From: Leptolyngbya sp. NIES-3755
GTDB lineage: Bacteria > Cyanobacteriota > Cyanobacteriia > Leptolyngbyales > Leptolyngbyaceae
NCBI GenBank assembly: GCA_001548435.1
Contig: AP017308.1
Coordinates: 62,001-126,000 of the forward strand
Direction: 5' to 3'
DNA length: 64,000 bases
Shown here: piece by piece, positions 18,400 through 25,714 of the stretch
Position numbering within the stretch: the stretch's first letter is position 1
Layout: every line of letters starts with the position of its first letter
The notes under the pieces: model-generated
What the model saw: the letters and a program-made list of their open reading frames with translations, nothing else
Databases searched by the model: none
What the model was told of the DNA's origin: nothing
Translations under genes and position numbers: made by a program

Positions 18400-18939
18400 T
18401 CACTTCGCCGCACAAATCGCACACACAGACCAACGTTGGAGTTCTCCCGGTGGAGTCGGGCTGCCACACTCCGGACAAAGCGGTAAATGTTGAGCGCGAC
18501 TTTGAACGATCGATGACCATCGATCGAATGAACTTTTGGCAGAACTAAAGAGCGCTAACTGAGTCTGAACCTCCGAAGATTGTTCAGGTAATCGGCTCGG
18601 ATGACTCTGCCAAGGATCAGATTCGACAGGTGTTTCAGGTTGTGGAGGTCGCCATTGAACCGTCGAAAATCGAATGTCACTCAGGTCGATCGATAACTGC
18701 TCTCGAATTTTTTTCAACATCATCGGACGCTGAAACATCAAGGTCTGTGTCCAAACTGGGCTTGCGGTTGCGACTTCTAGAATGTTGCGCTGAATCGCGA
18801 TCGGGTGAGCATTCGTCGCGGTGGATTCAGTCACAAGCTCGTGCCAAATCTCTAGAATTTGCTGTAGCTGTTGGCGTTCTTGCGATTGATAATGCGGCTC
18901 GATCGCGCCCAAAATTGCGTATAGTCCTTCAAATGACAT
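18400..18939 (-). CDS. DUF721 (DciA-like) protein with C-terminal zinc ribbon
   Basis: The first about 95 residues, with IEPHYQSQERQQLQQILEIW and LEVATASPVWTQTLMFQRPM, match DUF721, the family of the replicative-helicase loader DciA. A low-complexity linker leads to a C-terminal treble of cysteines, CPECG...CAICA, typical of a zinc ribbon. A link to DnaB loading is inferred from the family only. The frame opens at 18957; the ATG at 18939 (MSFEGLYAIL) is preferred, preceded by GGAG. It overlaps the cobD stop by 11 bases, so the two are coupled. Confidence 0.75.
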   Translation of the reverse strand: MSFEGLYAILGAIEPHYQSQERQQLQQILEIWHELVTESTATNAHPIAIQRNILEVATASPVWTQTLMFQRPMMLKKIREQLSIDLSDIRFSTVQWRPPQPETPVESDPWQSHPSRLPEQSSEVQTQLALFSSAKSSFDRWSSIVQSRAQHLPLCPECGSPTPPGELQRWSVCAICAAK

Positions 18940-19927
18940 ATTGCAGCACCACTCCAATCAATAACCAAATCAGAAAACACGATCGCGTTAAGTTCGTGGC
19001 TTGGTGAATTTTGTCGATCGTAATCGGATGCAGTGGATCGCCTAATAAGGGTTTATGTTTCTCCACGCCTCGATAATAGTTCACGCCGCCCACTTGAACA
19101 CCAAGAATTGCAGCGTAGACACATTCGCTCCATCCCGAATTTGGACTCGAATCTTTGGGTGCGTCTCGCTGGCACAGTTTCCAAACGTTCAAAGGCTGTC
19201 CGGAGATCAAGCCTAACGTAAACACGGTCAAACGACAGGGCAACCAAGTGAGAACATCATCGGTTTTAGCGCTGAAGAAACCAAAATCAGTGTAAGGGGC
19301 TTCTCGATAGCCAATCATTGAATCGAGAGTGCTTGCGGCTTTAAATGCGATCGCACATCCGATACTGCCCACAGGTGTAAATGCTCCAAGCAACGCATAA
19401 AACAATGGAGCCATCACACCATCGACAGCATTTTCGGTCACGGTTTCTAAGATAGCTCTAAGGATTTCTGGTTTCGATAAATTTTCAGTATCACGACCGA
19501 CATATAAGCGTAATTGCGATCGCGCTTCGTCCAAATCGTCTAACACTTCTAAAACTTGATCTGCTGCTCTTCTAAGGCTTCGTCCTGCGAAACAACTCGC
19601 TAAAAGAATGATCGCGATCGCACTTCCTAAAACGGGATGAATCATTCTCGCAACGGCAACCAGTCCTGAAGCGATCGCAGCACTTCCAAGAATAAGCGCG
19701 ATCGTCAAAATGGCTCCTGCAATCCGAAGTAAGAGCGAATTTTTAGTCAGGCGAAACGCGATCGATTTGAATTGTTCGATCGTCCAGCCCATGACCTGTA
19801 CCGGATGAATCCATCCCCACGGATCACCGATGCAAAAATCGAGCACTGCTGCCCCAACCAAAATTCCGCCTGTCTCAAACCACAAAACTCGCTTCTTCCC
19901 CTTGAGATGCCTGCCAACTGCGTGCAT
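18929..19927 (-). CDS. cobD: Adenosylcobinamide-phosphate synthase
   Basis: CobD/CbiB is a membrane enzyme that attaches aminopropanol to adenosylcobyric acid in cobalamin biosynthesis. The conserved LDFCIGDPWGWIHPVQVMGW (residues 29-48), the VTENAVDGVMAPLFYALLG segment and the C-terminal NYYRGVEKHKPLLGDP are present, with about five membrane spans. The first ATG (19927) overlaps the upstream Rrf2 gene by 53 bases; a TTG around 19885 would shorten the overlap. The only other cobalamin-linked neighbour is none, so it stands alone within this window. Confidence 0.92.
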   Translation of the reverse strand: MHAVGRHLKGKKRVLWFETGGILVGAAVLDFCIGDPWGWIHPVQVMGWTIEQFKSIAFRLTKNSLLLRIAGAILTIALILGSAAIASGLVAVARMIHPVLGSAIAIILLASCFAGRSLRRAADQVLEVLDDLDEARSQLRLYVGRDTENLSKPEILRAILETVTENAVDGVMAPLFYALLGAFTPVGSIGCAIAFKAASTLDSMIGYREAPYTDFGFFSAKTDDVLTWLPCRLTVFTLGLISGQPLNVWKLCQRDAPKDSSPNSGWSECVYAAILGVQVGGVNYYRGVEKHKPLLGDPLHPITIDKIHQATNLTRSCFLIWLLIGVVLQYVI

Positions 19928-20321
19928 CGTAGTATAAGTCTTCTAGCGAAATACTGTACAGCGCATCTTGCAGCTTTTTGTACAGTCGATTCCAGATCCC
20001 AAAGGCGACCCAATCCTCCGCTTGAGAATCATCGGGAGTATGACGTGGTAAAGGTTCTACGCTTTCGCCCACGGCTGCAAGAATCTGACCGAGTGAAATT
20101 TCTGCGGGATGTCGAGCGAGTTGGTAGCCGCCTTGTGCACCCCGAATCGAGAGCACCAATTCGGCTCGACGCATCTCGATTAAGAGCTTTTCCAAATAAG
20201 GCGCAGGAAGATCTTGTCGATCGGCGATCGATTTAACCGAAGCAGGTCCATAGTCTGGCTGGAAACACAAATCGAGTAATGCCTTCACGCTGTAGTGTCC
20301 GCGTGTGGTCAACTTCATCAT
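19875..20321 (-). CDS. Rrf2-family transcriptional regulator
   Basis: A 148-residue Rrf2 protein. The winged helix is clear: LTTRGHYSVKALLDLC, then SIADRQDLPAPYLEKLLIEM and GAQGGYQLAR. Members include IscR and CymR. This one lacks the three-cysteine cluster motif of IscR, so it probably does not bind an Fe-S cluster and is closer to CymR-like or uncharacterised cyanobacterial members. Either of two adjacent ATGs could start it; the second (20318) gives the usual MKLTTRGHY start. It overlaps cobD, so the three genes Rrf2-cobD-DUF721 form an operon. Confidence 0.9.
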   Translation of the reverse strand: MMKLTTRGHYSVKALLDLCFQPDYGPASVKSIADRQDLPAPYLEKLLIEMRRAELVLSIRGAQGGYQLARHPAEISLGQILAAVGESVEPLPRHTPDDSQAEDWVAFGIWNRLYKKLQDALYSISLEDLYYDARSWQASQGEEASFVV

Positions 20322-20365
20322 GTAGGAAATCGAAAATGCTCAATCTCCATAGCCTACCAGGAATT

Positions 20366-20662
20366 CTAGGGCGATCGCTGTTCTATGGATTGTGCAGCAT
20401 TCGTCGATCGAGCAGACAGCGATTCTACCCAGTAACCTTTTGAGGTGTCTGCTGGAATCTGCGTCATTGAAGCCTCACGCGCATTTAACACGGGCATCGG
20501 TGAACGATTTCCATTAGAAGAATAAACACTCACCGCTTGAGCAGGACGAGAAGCGATCGCAGGTGAAGAAGCCCGAATTGCTAATCCGACTAGGCTTCCA
20601 AGCGATGCGATCCAACCTGCGAGTGCGGCAATGATTAACCATTTTTCGACCGTCTGATTCAT
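20366..20662 (-). CDS. Small hypothetical single-pass membrane protein
   Basis: About 98 residues from the ATG at 20662 (MNQTVEKWLIIAALAGWIAS). One hydrophobic segment at residues about 8-28 is followed by a polar Ser/Pro-rich tail that ends in SIEQRSP. It looks like a signal-anchored protein. I recognise no family. The frame is open to 20677 with an earlier Met. It lies upstream of, and co-directional with, the Rrf2 gene. Confidence 0.55.
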   Translation of the reverse strand: MNQTVEKWLIIAALAGWIASLGSLVGLAIRASSPAIASRPAQAVSVYSSNGNRSPMPVLNAREASMTQIPADTSKGYWVESLSARSTNAAQSIEQRSP

Positions 20663-20875
20663 CCCTTGACCCCGCAAACCACTTAATCAGGAAATTTCGT
20701 AGCAGACCCACTTGTATCGGGCATCAGAGGCGTTTAACTAAGCCTAATTATAGCTCGATCGATAGAAAGATCAAAGATTTCATGCTCTTGTCAACCGTAA
20801 AGTTTGGCAAATTTCTCTGTGATACCTCGGAAATTCGATTACAATCCGATGTCTCGAACTAGCAACAGAGTCGGT

Positions 20876-21712
20876 ATGAACGTTAAACGGTTTTTTCAAG
20901 TCATGATTCCGGTGGCGATCGCGATCGTGGTTTTTCTCTTCAGTACAACAATGCAGGCGACAAGCGCCCCCGCAGGTCGAACTCAACTACAGTGGTATGG
21001 GCAATCAGCATTCAAGCTCACGACTCCCTCTGGTAGAGTGTTGCTGATTGATCCCTGGCTCACGAATCCGGTGAATCCAAACGGTAAAACAGATTTGGCA
21101 AATCTCAATCGAGCGGATTTGATTCTGGTGACGCATGGACATTTTGATCATGTTGGGGATGCCATTACGATCGCGAAAAAAACGAATGCGCCGCTCGTCA
21201 GTACTGCTGACTTGGGACAAGCATTAGTGGGGATTGGCTATCCCAAGAACCTAGTCAGTCTGACCACTCAAGGAAATTTCGGTGGTGAACTGTCGCTGTT
21301 GAACAATGAAGTGAGAGTTGCTTTTATTCCAGCCATTCACAGTTCAACCGTGGCATCCGATGGGAGTCCAGCCCAGTTCGCAGGCAATCCAGGTGGATTT
21401 CTTATCAGTGTCCAAAATGGTCCAACCCTCTATCACACCGGAGATACGGACGTGTTTGCGGATATGTCTCTGATTCCACAGTTTCGCAAAGTTACGGTGA
21501 TGTTGGCTTGTATCGGGGATCACTTCACGATGGGACCCAAACGGGCGGCAACTGCGGTAAATTATGTCAAGCCTGATCTGGTGATTCCGATGCACTTTGG
21601 GACTTTTCCTGCCCTGACCGGGACTCCACAGGCTTTTCAAGCCGAACTCGATCGCCAAAAAGTCAACACCAAACTTCAAGTGATGAAAGTCGGTCAAACT
21701 GTTCAACTCTAA
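20876..21712 (+). CDS. MBL-fold metal-dependent hydrolase (UPF0173-like), predicted secreted
   Basis: The metallo-beta-lactamase fold is indicated by THGHFDH (HxHxDH motif), by PAIHSS, by HTGDTDVF and by the C-terminal IPMHFGTFPAL. The overall pattern matches UPF0173 metal-dependent hydrolases, whose substrate is unknown. From the ATG at 20876 a hydrophobic signal segment, VMIPVAIAIVVFLFSTTMQA, suggests export or membrane anchoring. The frame starts at a TTG (20804), which is less likely. The epimerase gene begins 8 bases after its stop, so it probably belongs to the dgcA-dgcN operon. Confidence 0.85.
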   Translation: MNVKRFFQVMIPVAIAIVVFLFSTTMQATSAPAGRTQLQWYGQSAFKLTTPSGRVLLIDPWLTNPVNPNGKTDLANLNRADLILVTHGHFDHVGDAITIAKKTNAPLVSTADLGQALVGIGYPKNLVSLTTQGNFGGELSLLNNEVRVAFIPAIHSSTVASDGSPAQFAGNPGGFLISVQNGPTLYHTGDTDVFADMSLIPQFRKVTVMLACIGDHFTMGPKRAATAVNYVKPDLVIPMHFGTFPALTGTPQAFQAELDRQKVNTKLQVMKVGQTVQL

Positions 21713-21720
21713 GCTTTCTA

Positions 21721-22788
21721 ATGCACATTCAGATTCAGACTTTCACCGTTCACAAGCGGTTTGCACTGAAAATTAGTCGCGGCACAACGGCTCAAACGAC
21801 GAATATTTGGCTCAAGATCGAAGAGGATGGAATCGAAGGTTGGGGGGAAGCTTCTCCGTTTTCGATCGGAGAAAAACCGCAAACCACAGAAGCGATCGCT
21901 CGTTCTCTTCAAGCGATCGCACCTTTGCTCAAAGCGATCCATCCGCTCGAACGTCAACGCATCGATCAGTTGCTCGCTCAAGCCAAACTCCCTTCTGCGG
22001 CTCGTGCGGCGATCGATCTGGCGCTACAGGATTGGTTTGGAAAGTCGGTGAATCTGCCGCTTTGGAAAATTTGGGGATTGGAGCGCGATCGCATTGTGCC
22101 CACTTCAGTGACGATCGGCATTAACACGCCCGAAGGTGCAAAACAACGAGTCAAAGATTGGCTCGGAAAAGGAACGGTTGAATCGCCGCTTCAAGACATT
22201 CAAGCGTTGAAAGTGAAACTGGGAAGTCCTGAAGGGATTGAAGCAGATCAAGCCATGTTTGAAGCAGTTCGAGAAGCGGCTCCGAACATTGATCAAATCA
22301 GTGTGGATGCCAATGGTGGATGGACAGTTGAAACGGCGCTAAAAATGGCTCATTGGTTGAGCGATCGTCATGTGACTTACATCGAGCAACCGTTACCAGC
22401 GGGACAAGAAACGGAACTTACGAAATTGTTCTATCTATCACCGTTACCCATTTTTGTCGATGAGAGTTGCTTTACCAGCCGATCGATTCCATCTTTGTGC
22501 GATCGCGTTCACGGCATCAACATCAAACTGATGAAATCGGGCGGTCTGAGTGAAGCACTCCGAATGATTCATGTGGCTAAAGCGAATGACTTAAAAGTGA
22601 TGTTCGGGTGTTACTCCGATAGTGCCTTGATGAATAGCGCGATCGCACAGTTATCTCCGTTAGCGGATTACTTAGATCTCGATAGTCACTTGAATTTAGT
22701 GGATGATCCATTTACCGGAGCAAGCTTTCAAAACGGTCGAGTGATACCGAGCGATCGACCTGGAATTGGGGTGGTACTTAGGAGATAG
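21721..22788 (+). CDS. dgcA: Enolase-superfamily epimerase, probable N-acetyl-D-glutamate racemase (DgcA) or dipeptide epimerase
   Basis: A 355-residue muconate-lactonizing/mandelate-racemase type protein. Catalytic lysines are in LKVKLG (Lys164, Lys166) and NIKLMK (Lys269). Metal ligands are Asp196 (VDANGGW), Glu222 (IEQPL) and Asp247 (FVDES). On sequence alone it would be called an L-Ala-D/L-Glu dipeptide epimerase. The immediate downstream partner is a DUF1611 protein, and that pairing is the DgcN-DgcA route in which D-glutamate is N-acetylated and then racemised to N-acetyl-L-glutamate. The assignment to DgcA is therefore based on context. Peptidoglycan-dipeptide recycling remains the alternative. 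Confidence 0.75.
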   Translation: MHIQIQTFTVHKRFALKISRGTTAQTTNIWLKIEEDGIEGWGEASPFSIGEKPQTTEAIARSLQAIAPLLKAIHPLERQRIDQLLAQAKLPSAARAAIDLALQDWFGKSVNLPLWKIWGLERDRIVPTSVTIGINTPEGAKQRVKDWLGKGTVESPLQDIQALKVKLGSPEGIEADQAMFEAVREAAPNIDQISVDANGGWTVETALKMAHWLSDRHVTYIEQPLPAGQETELTKLFYLSPLPIFVDESCFTSRSIPSLCDRVHGINIKLMKSGGLSEALRMIHVAKANDLKVMFGCYSDSALMNSAIAQLSPLADYLDLDSHLNLVDDPFTGASFQNGRVIPSDRPGIGVVLRR

Positions 22789-22792
22789 ACTC

Positions 22793-23839
22793 ATGTTGCA
22801 ATCGAAAGATCGGGTTGCGGTTCTGTTGCATGATGGAATTCAAGGCACACAGGGCAAAACGGGATTAACCTTTACTCGGTATCGATCTGAATCGGTGGTT
22901 GCCATTATTGATCATCAAACTGCTGGACAATCTTTTTCGGCACTAACTTCGATCGCGTGTAAGGCTCCCATTGTTCGCTCAGTGGATGAAGCACTGGACT
23001 ATCAACCGACGGTGTTATTGATTGGGATTGCTCCATCAGGCGGAATCTTACCCGAAGCTTGGTTGAGTGAGATTGGAAGTGCGATCGCGTCCGGGGTGTC
23101 GATCGCGAATGGATTGCATACCGCTTTAGCTCCTCGATTCAAGAAGCAATTACAGCCCGGACAATGGATTTGGGATATTCGTCAAGAACCACCGGGATTG
23201 AAAGTCGGAAGTGGGGCGGCTCGATCGCTGTCTAATCGAAGAGTTCTCACCGTGGGAACCGATATGAGCATTGGGAAAATGTCTACGAGTTTGGAACTCG
23301 ATCGTCTGGCTCAAACACGAGGAATACGATCGAGGTTTCTTGGAACCGGACAAGCTGGAATGATGATTTCTGGTGATGGGATTCCGTTAGATGCGATTCG
23401 GGTCGATTTTGCTGCGGGAGCGGTTGAACAGTTAGTCATGCGCTATGGAGATCATGACTTGCTTCACATTGAGGGACAAGGTTCGATTTTTAATCCAGCT
23501 TCGACGGCTACCCTCCCATTGCTGAGAGGTTCACAACCGACGCATTTGATTCTGGTACATCGAGCGGGGCAATTACAGATTCGGACGTTTCCGCAGGTTT
23601 CGATTCCGCCTTTGAAAACTGTGGTGCAAGTGTATGAATCGTTAGCGGCAGCGGGTGGATCGTTTACACCGTGTAAAGTGGCAGCGATCGCGCTTAATAC
23701 CGCACATTTGGATCAAGATGCAGCCTGGAGAGCGATCGCATTAATTCAAGAAGAAACGAATCTACCTTGTACCGATCCGGTTCGATTTGGGGCAGACATC
23801 TTGCTAGATGCGATTTTGAATCGTGAACCTGCAAGATGA
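22793..23839 (+). CDS. dgcN: DUF1611 protein, probable D-glutamate N-acetyltransferase (DgcN)
   Basis: A 348-residue DUF1611 protein. It has a GTDMSIGKMSTSLEL nucleotide-loop-like segment, GTGQAGMMISGDGIPLDA and HIEGQGSIFNPAST, all characteristic of the family. Characterised members (DgcN) acetylate D-glutamate with acetyl-CoA. The ATG at 22793 is 8 bases after a strong AGGAG site at 22780-22784 that lies inside the upstream gene's end, 4 bases past the dgcA stop, so the two genes are translationally close. The TTG at 22766 is rejected as start. Biochemical activity in this organism is inferred. Confidence 0.8.
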   Translation: MLQSKDRVAVLLHDGIQGTQGKTGLTFTRYRSESVVAIIDHQTAGQSFSALTSIACKAPIVRSVDEALDYQPTVLLIGIAPSGGILPEAWLSEIGSAIASGVSIANGLHTALAPRFKKQLQPGQWIWDIRQEPPGLKVGSGAARSLSNRRVLTVGTDMSIGKMSTSLELDRLAQTRGIRSRFLGTGQAGMMISGDGIPLDAIRVDFAAGAVEQLVMRYGDHDLLHIEGQGSIFNPASTATLPLLRGSQPTHLILVHRAGQLQIRTFPQVSIPPLKTVVQVYESLAAAGGSFTPCKVAAIALNTAHLDQDAAWRAIALIQEETNLPCTDPVRFGADILLDAILNREPAR

Positions 23840-25561
23840 TCAATAAGCGGTAGCCGTCTTACGATGTTGAACTGCCGTCACACCCGTTGCTTCTAGCACT
23901 TTGCCATTCTCAACCGTGGCATAAAGCAACCAATGATCGCCACAATCCATCCGGTTAACAACTTTGCATTCAAGATAAGCCAGCGCATCCAACAGAATTG
24001 GACAACCATTCGAGGCAGATTCGGTACTGAGTTCAGCAAACCGATCCTCTCCGGGTGCAGTCGCTCTCAAGAAGTTGCGTCGGACATTTCGCCCTTCTTT
24101 GAGAATGTTTAGCACAAACGGAGTCTCCGCATGATCTAATACGCCTTCTGCTCGTTCTTTGGGCACAGAGATGGTAATTCCAGGCGGTGTAAAGGTGGCT
24201 TGAGAAACCCAAGACGTGAGAATGCCAAACGGTGATCCGCCCTGACTCGCTGTGATTACACTGAGAGAACCGACCACTCGTGCGATCGCTTGTTCAGTTC
24301 GATCGCTCTGTGCTTCGATTCCGACTTGTCTCGGTGCTCTAACCTTCTTTGTTTTCTTCAATGCTTGAGCAAATTCGGTTCCAGCCGCTTCACACTGTTG
24401 AATCACTTCATCGGTTGGCTTGAACTTGACGCGAATCGTATCGAATCCAAAGACAAATCCCGCATCTTGCAGTCTGCTTTCGAGTAAGTCGATCGCTTCT
24501 CCACTCCAGCCATAAGACCCGAATACGCCTGCAATCTTCGTTTTCGATGCTGTGGAAAGTACCAACCCCAGTGCGGTTTGCATCTGAGTTGGAGCATGTC
24601 CGCCCAAAGTGGGAGAACCAATCACAAAGGCATCACATTGTTCGATCGCGGCGGTAATCTCACTCGGATCAGCCAATTCACAGTTAATCGATTCGACTTT
24701 GATTTCAGAATCGGTTAGTCCTTTCGCGATCGCATGAGCGACCGAGGCAGTGTTGCCATACGCAGAAGTGTAAAGCAGTGCAACTGAGAGTTCTTGAGTC
24801 TTTTGCTGTTCGCACCATTCGAGGTATTCGAGCTTGAGGCGGCTGAGACTGTAACGAACGATCGAACCATGACCGACCGCGTACCATTTGGGGCGAAACC
24901 GGGAGAGTTTGTCGATCGCATCTTCGACTTGTTTGGATTGAGCAGCATGGAGACAGTCGAAATAATAATGTCGATCGTCGTCCAACTGTTTCCAGTTTTC
25001 ATCGAAAATGGCATCGTCGCAAACGTGAGCACCAAACAGCTTATCGGTGTAGAGAATCCGAGTCGCTGGATCGTAGGTGCAGAGTCCATCTACCCAGCGC
25101 GGTGTGGGAATGAACGCAAATTGAAGCTCGTGACCTTTGCCTAAATCTAGGATTTCTTCACCCCGAACGGCATTAATGTTCAGCGATTGATTAGGAAACG
25201 CGGCTTTGAGAGTGTTTGCGGCAGGGCGAGAACAGACGATCGTAATTTGTGGCGCAATTTCCAGGAGTCGCTTGATCGTTTCGATTCGGTTGGAATTGAC
25301 GTGACCCAAAATCACATAATCGAGCTTTTGAAAGTATTGATGATCGTGGAGTTCTTTGAGAAAAATATCGGTAAATGAGCCACCTGGTGGATCGATCAGA
25401 GCGCTTTTTTCTGCCTGAATCAGATAGCTGTTTGCGGTCGTGCCTTTTTGTCGTGCGTATTCGACCTCAAATTTCAGGCGATCCCAAGTGCGCGATCGTA
25501 GAATCCAAGTGTTTTGTGCGATTTCGGCAACTTGTACGTCTCTGGGTTTGGTCTGAAGCAT
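23840..25561 (-). CDS. flv1: Flavodiiron protein Flv1 (diflavin)
   Basis: A 573-residue three-domain cyanobacterial flavodiiron protein: metallo-beta-lactamase (about 1-260), flavodoxin (about 265-405, TSAYGNTASVA) and flavin reductase (about 425-573). The canonical H-x-E-x-D-H iron ligands are replaced by HVNSNR (87-92), with further substitutions at TPRWVDG and TDKLFG. This is the non-canonical pattern of Flv1 rather than Flv3. Flv1 acts with Flv3 in oxygen photoreduction after photosystem I (Mehler-like reaction). Its last base abuts the convergent dgcN stop. It lies downstream of flv3. Confidence 0.9.
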   Translation of the reverse strand: MLQTKPRDVQVAEIAQNTWILRSRTWDRLKFEVEYARQKGTTANSYLIQAEKSALIDPPGGSFTDIFLKELHDHQYFQKLDYVILGHVNSNRIETIKRLLEIAPQITIVCSRPAANTLKAAFPNQSLNINAVRGEEILDLGKGHELQFAFIPTPRWVDGLCTYDPATRILYTDKLFGAHVCDDAIFDENWKQLDDDRHYYFDCLHAAQSKQVEDAIDKLSRFRPKWYAVGHGSIVRYSLSRLKLEYLEWCEQQKTQELSVALLYTSAYGNTASVAHAIAKGLTDSEIKVESINCELADPSEITAAIEQCDAFVIGSPTLGGHAPTQMQTALGLVLSTASKTKIAGVFGSYGWSGEAIDLLESRLQDAGFVFGFDTIRVKFKPTDEVIQQCEAAGTEFAQALKKTKKVRAPRQVGIEAQSDRTEQAIARVVGSLSVITASQGGSPFGILTSWVSQATFTPPGITISVPKERAEGVLDHAETPFVLNILKEGRNVRRNFLRATAPGEDRFAELSTESASNGCPILLDALAYLECKVVNRMDCGDHWLLYATVENGKVLEATGVTAVQHRKTATAY

Positions 25562-25618
25562 AAGACAAAAGGATCAAGGGTGTGAGGAGAAGATTTTAGG
25601 ATTGGAAGATTTTGGGAT

Positions 25619-25706
25619 GCCCTCATCCCCAGCCCTTCTCCCCAGGGAGAAGGGAGCCAGAGACCTCTTGTCCCCTCTCCCTCAGGGAGAGGGCTAGGGT
25701 GAGGGC
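25619..25706. repeat. Palindromic repeat element between flv3 and flv1
   Basis: An 88-base imperfect palindrome. Its ends GCCCTCATCCCC and AGGGTGAGGGC pair, and two inner hairpins form from CTTCTCCC/GGAGAAG and CCCTCTCCC/GGGAGAGGG. This C/T-rich and G/A-rich arrangement is a dispersed intergenic repeat type that I recall from cyanobacterial and other genomes. It occupies most of the 153-base flv3-flv1 spacer, so both genes' mRNA would contain it. It encodes no protein. Confidence 0.75.
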
Positions 25707-25714
25707 AAATCCGA

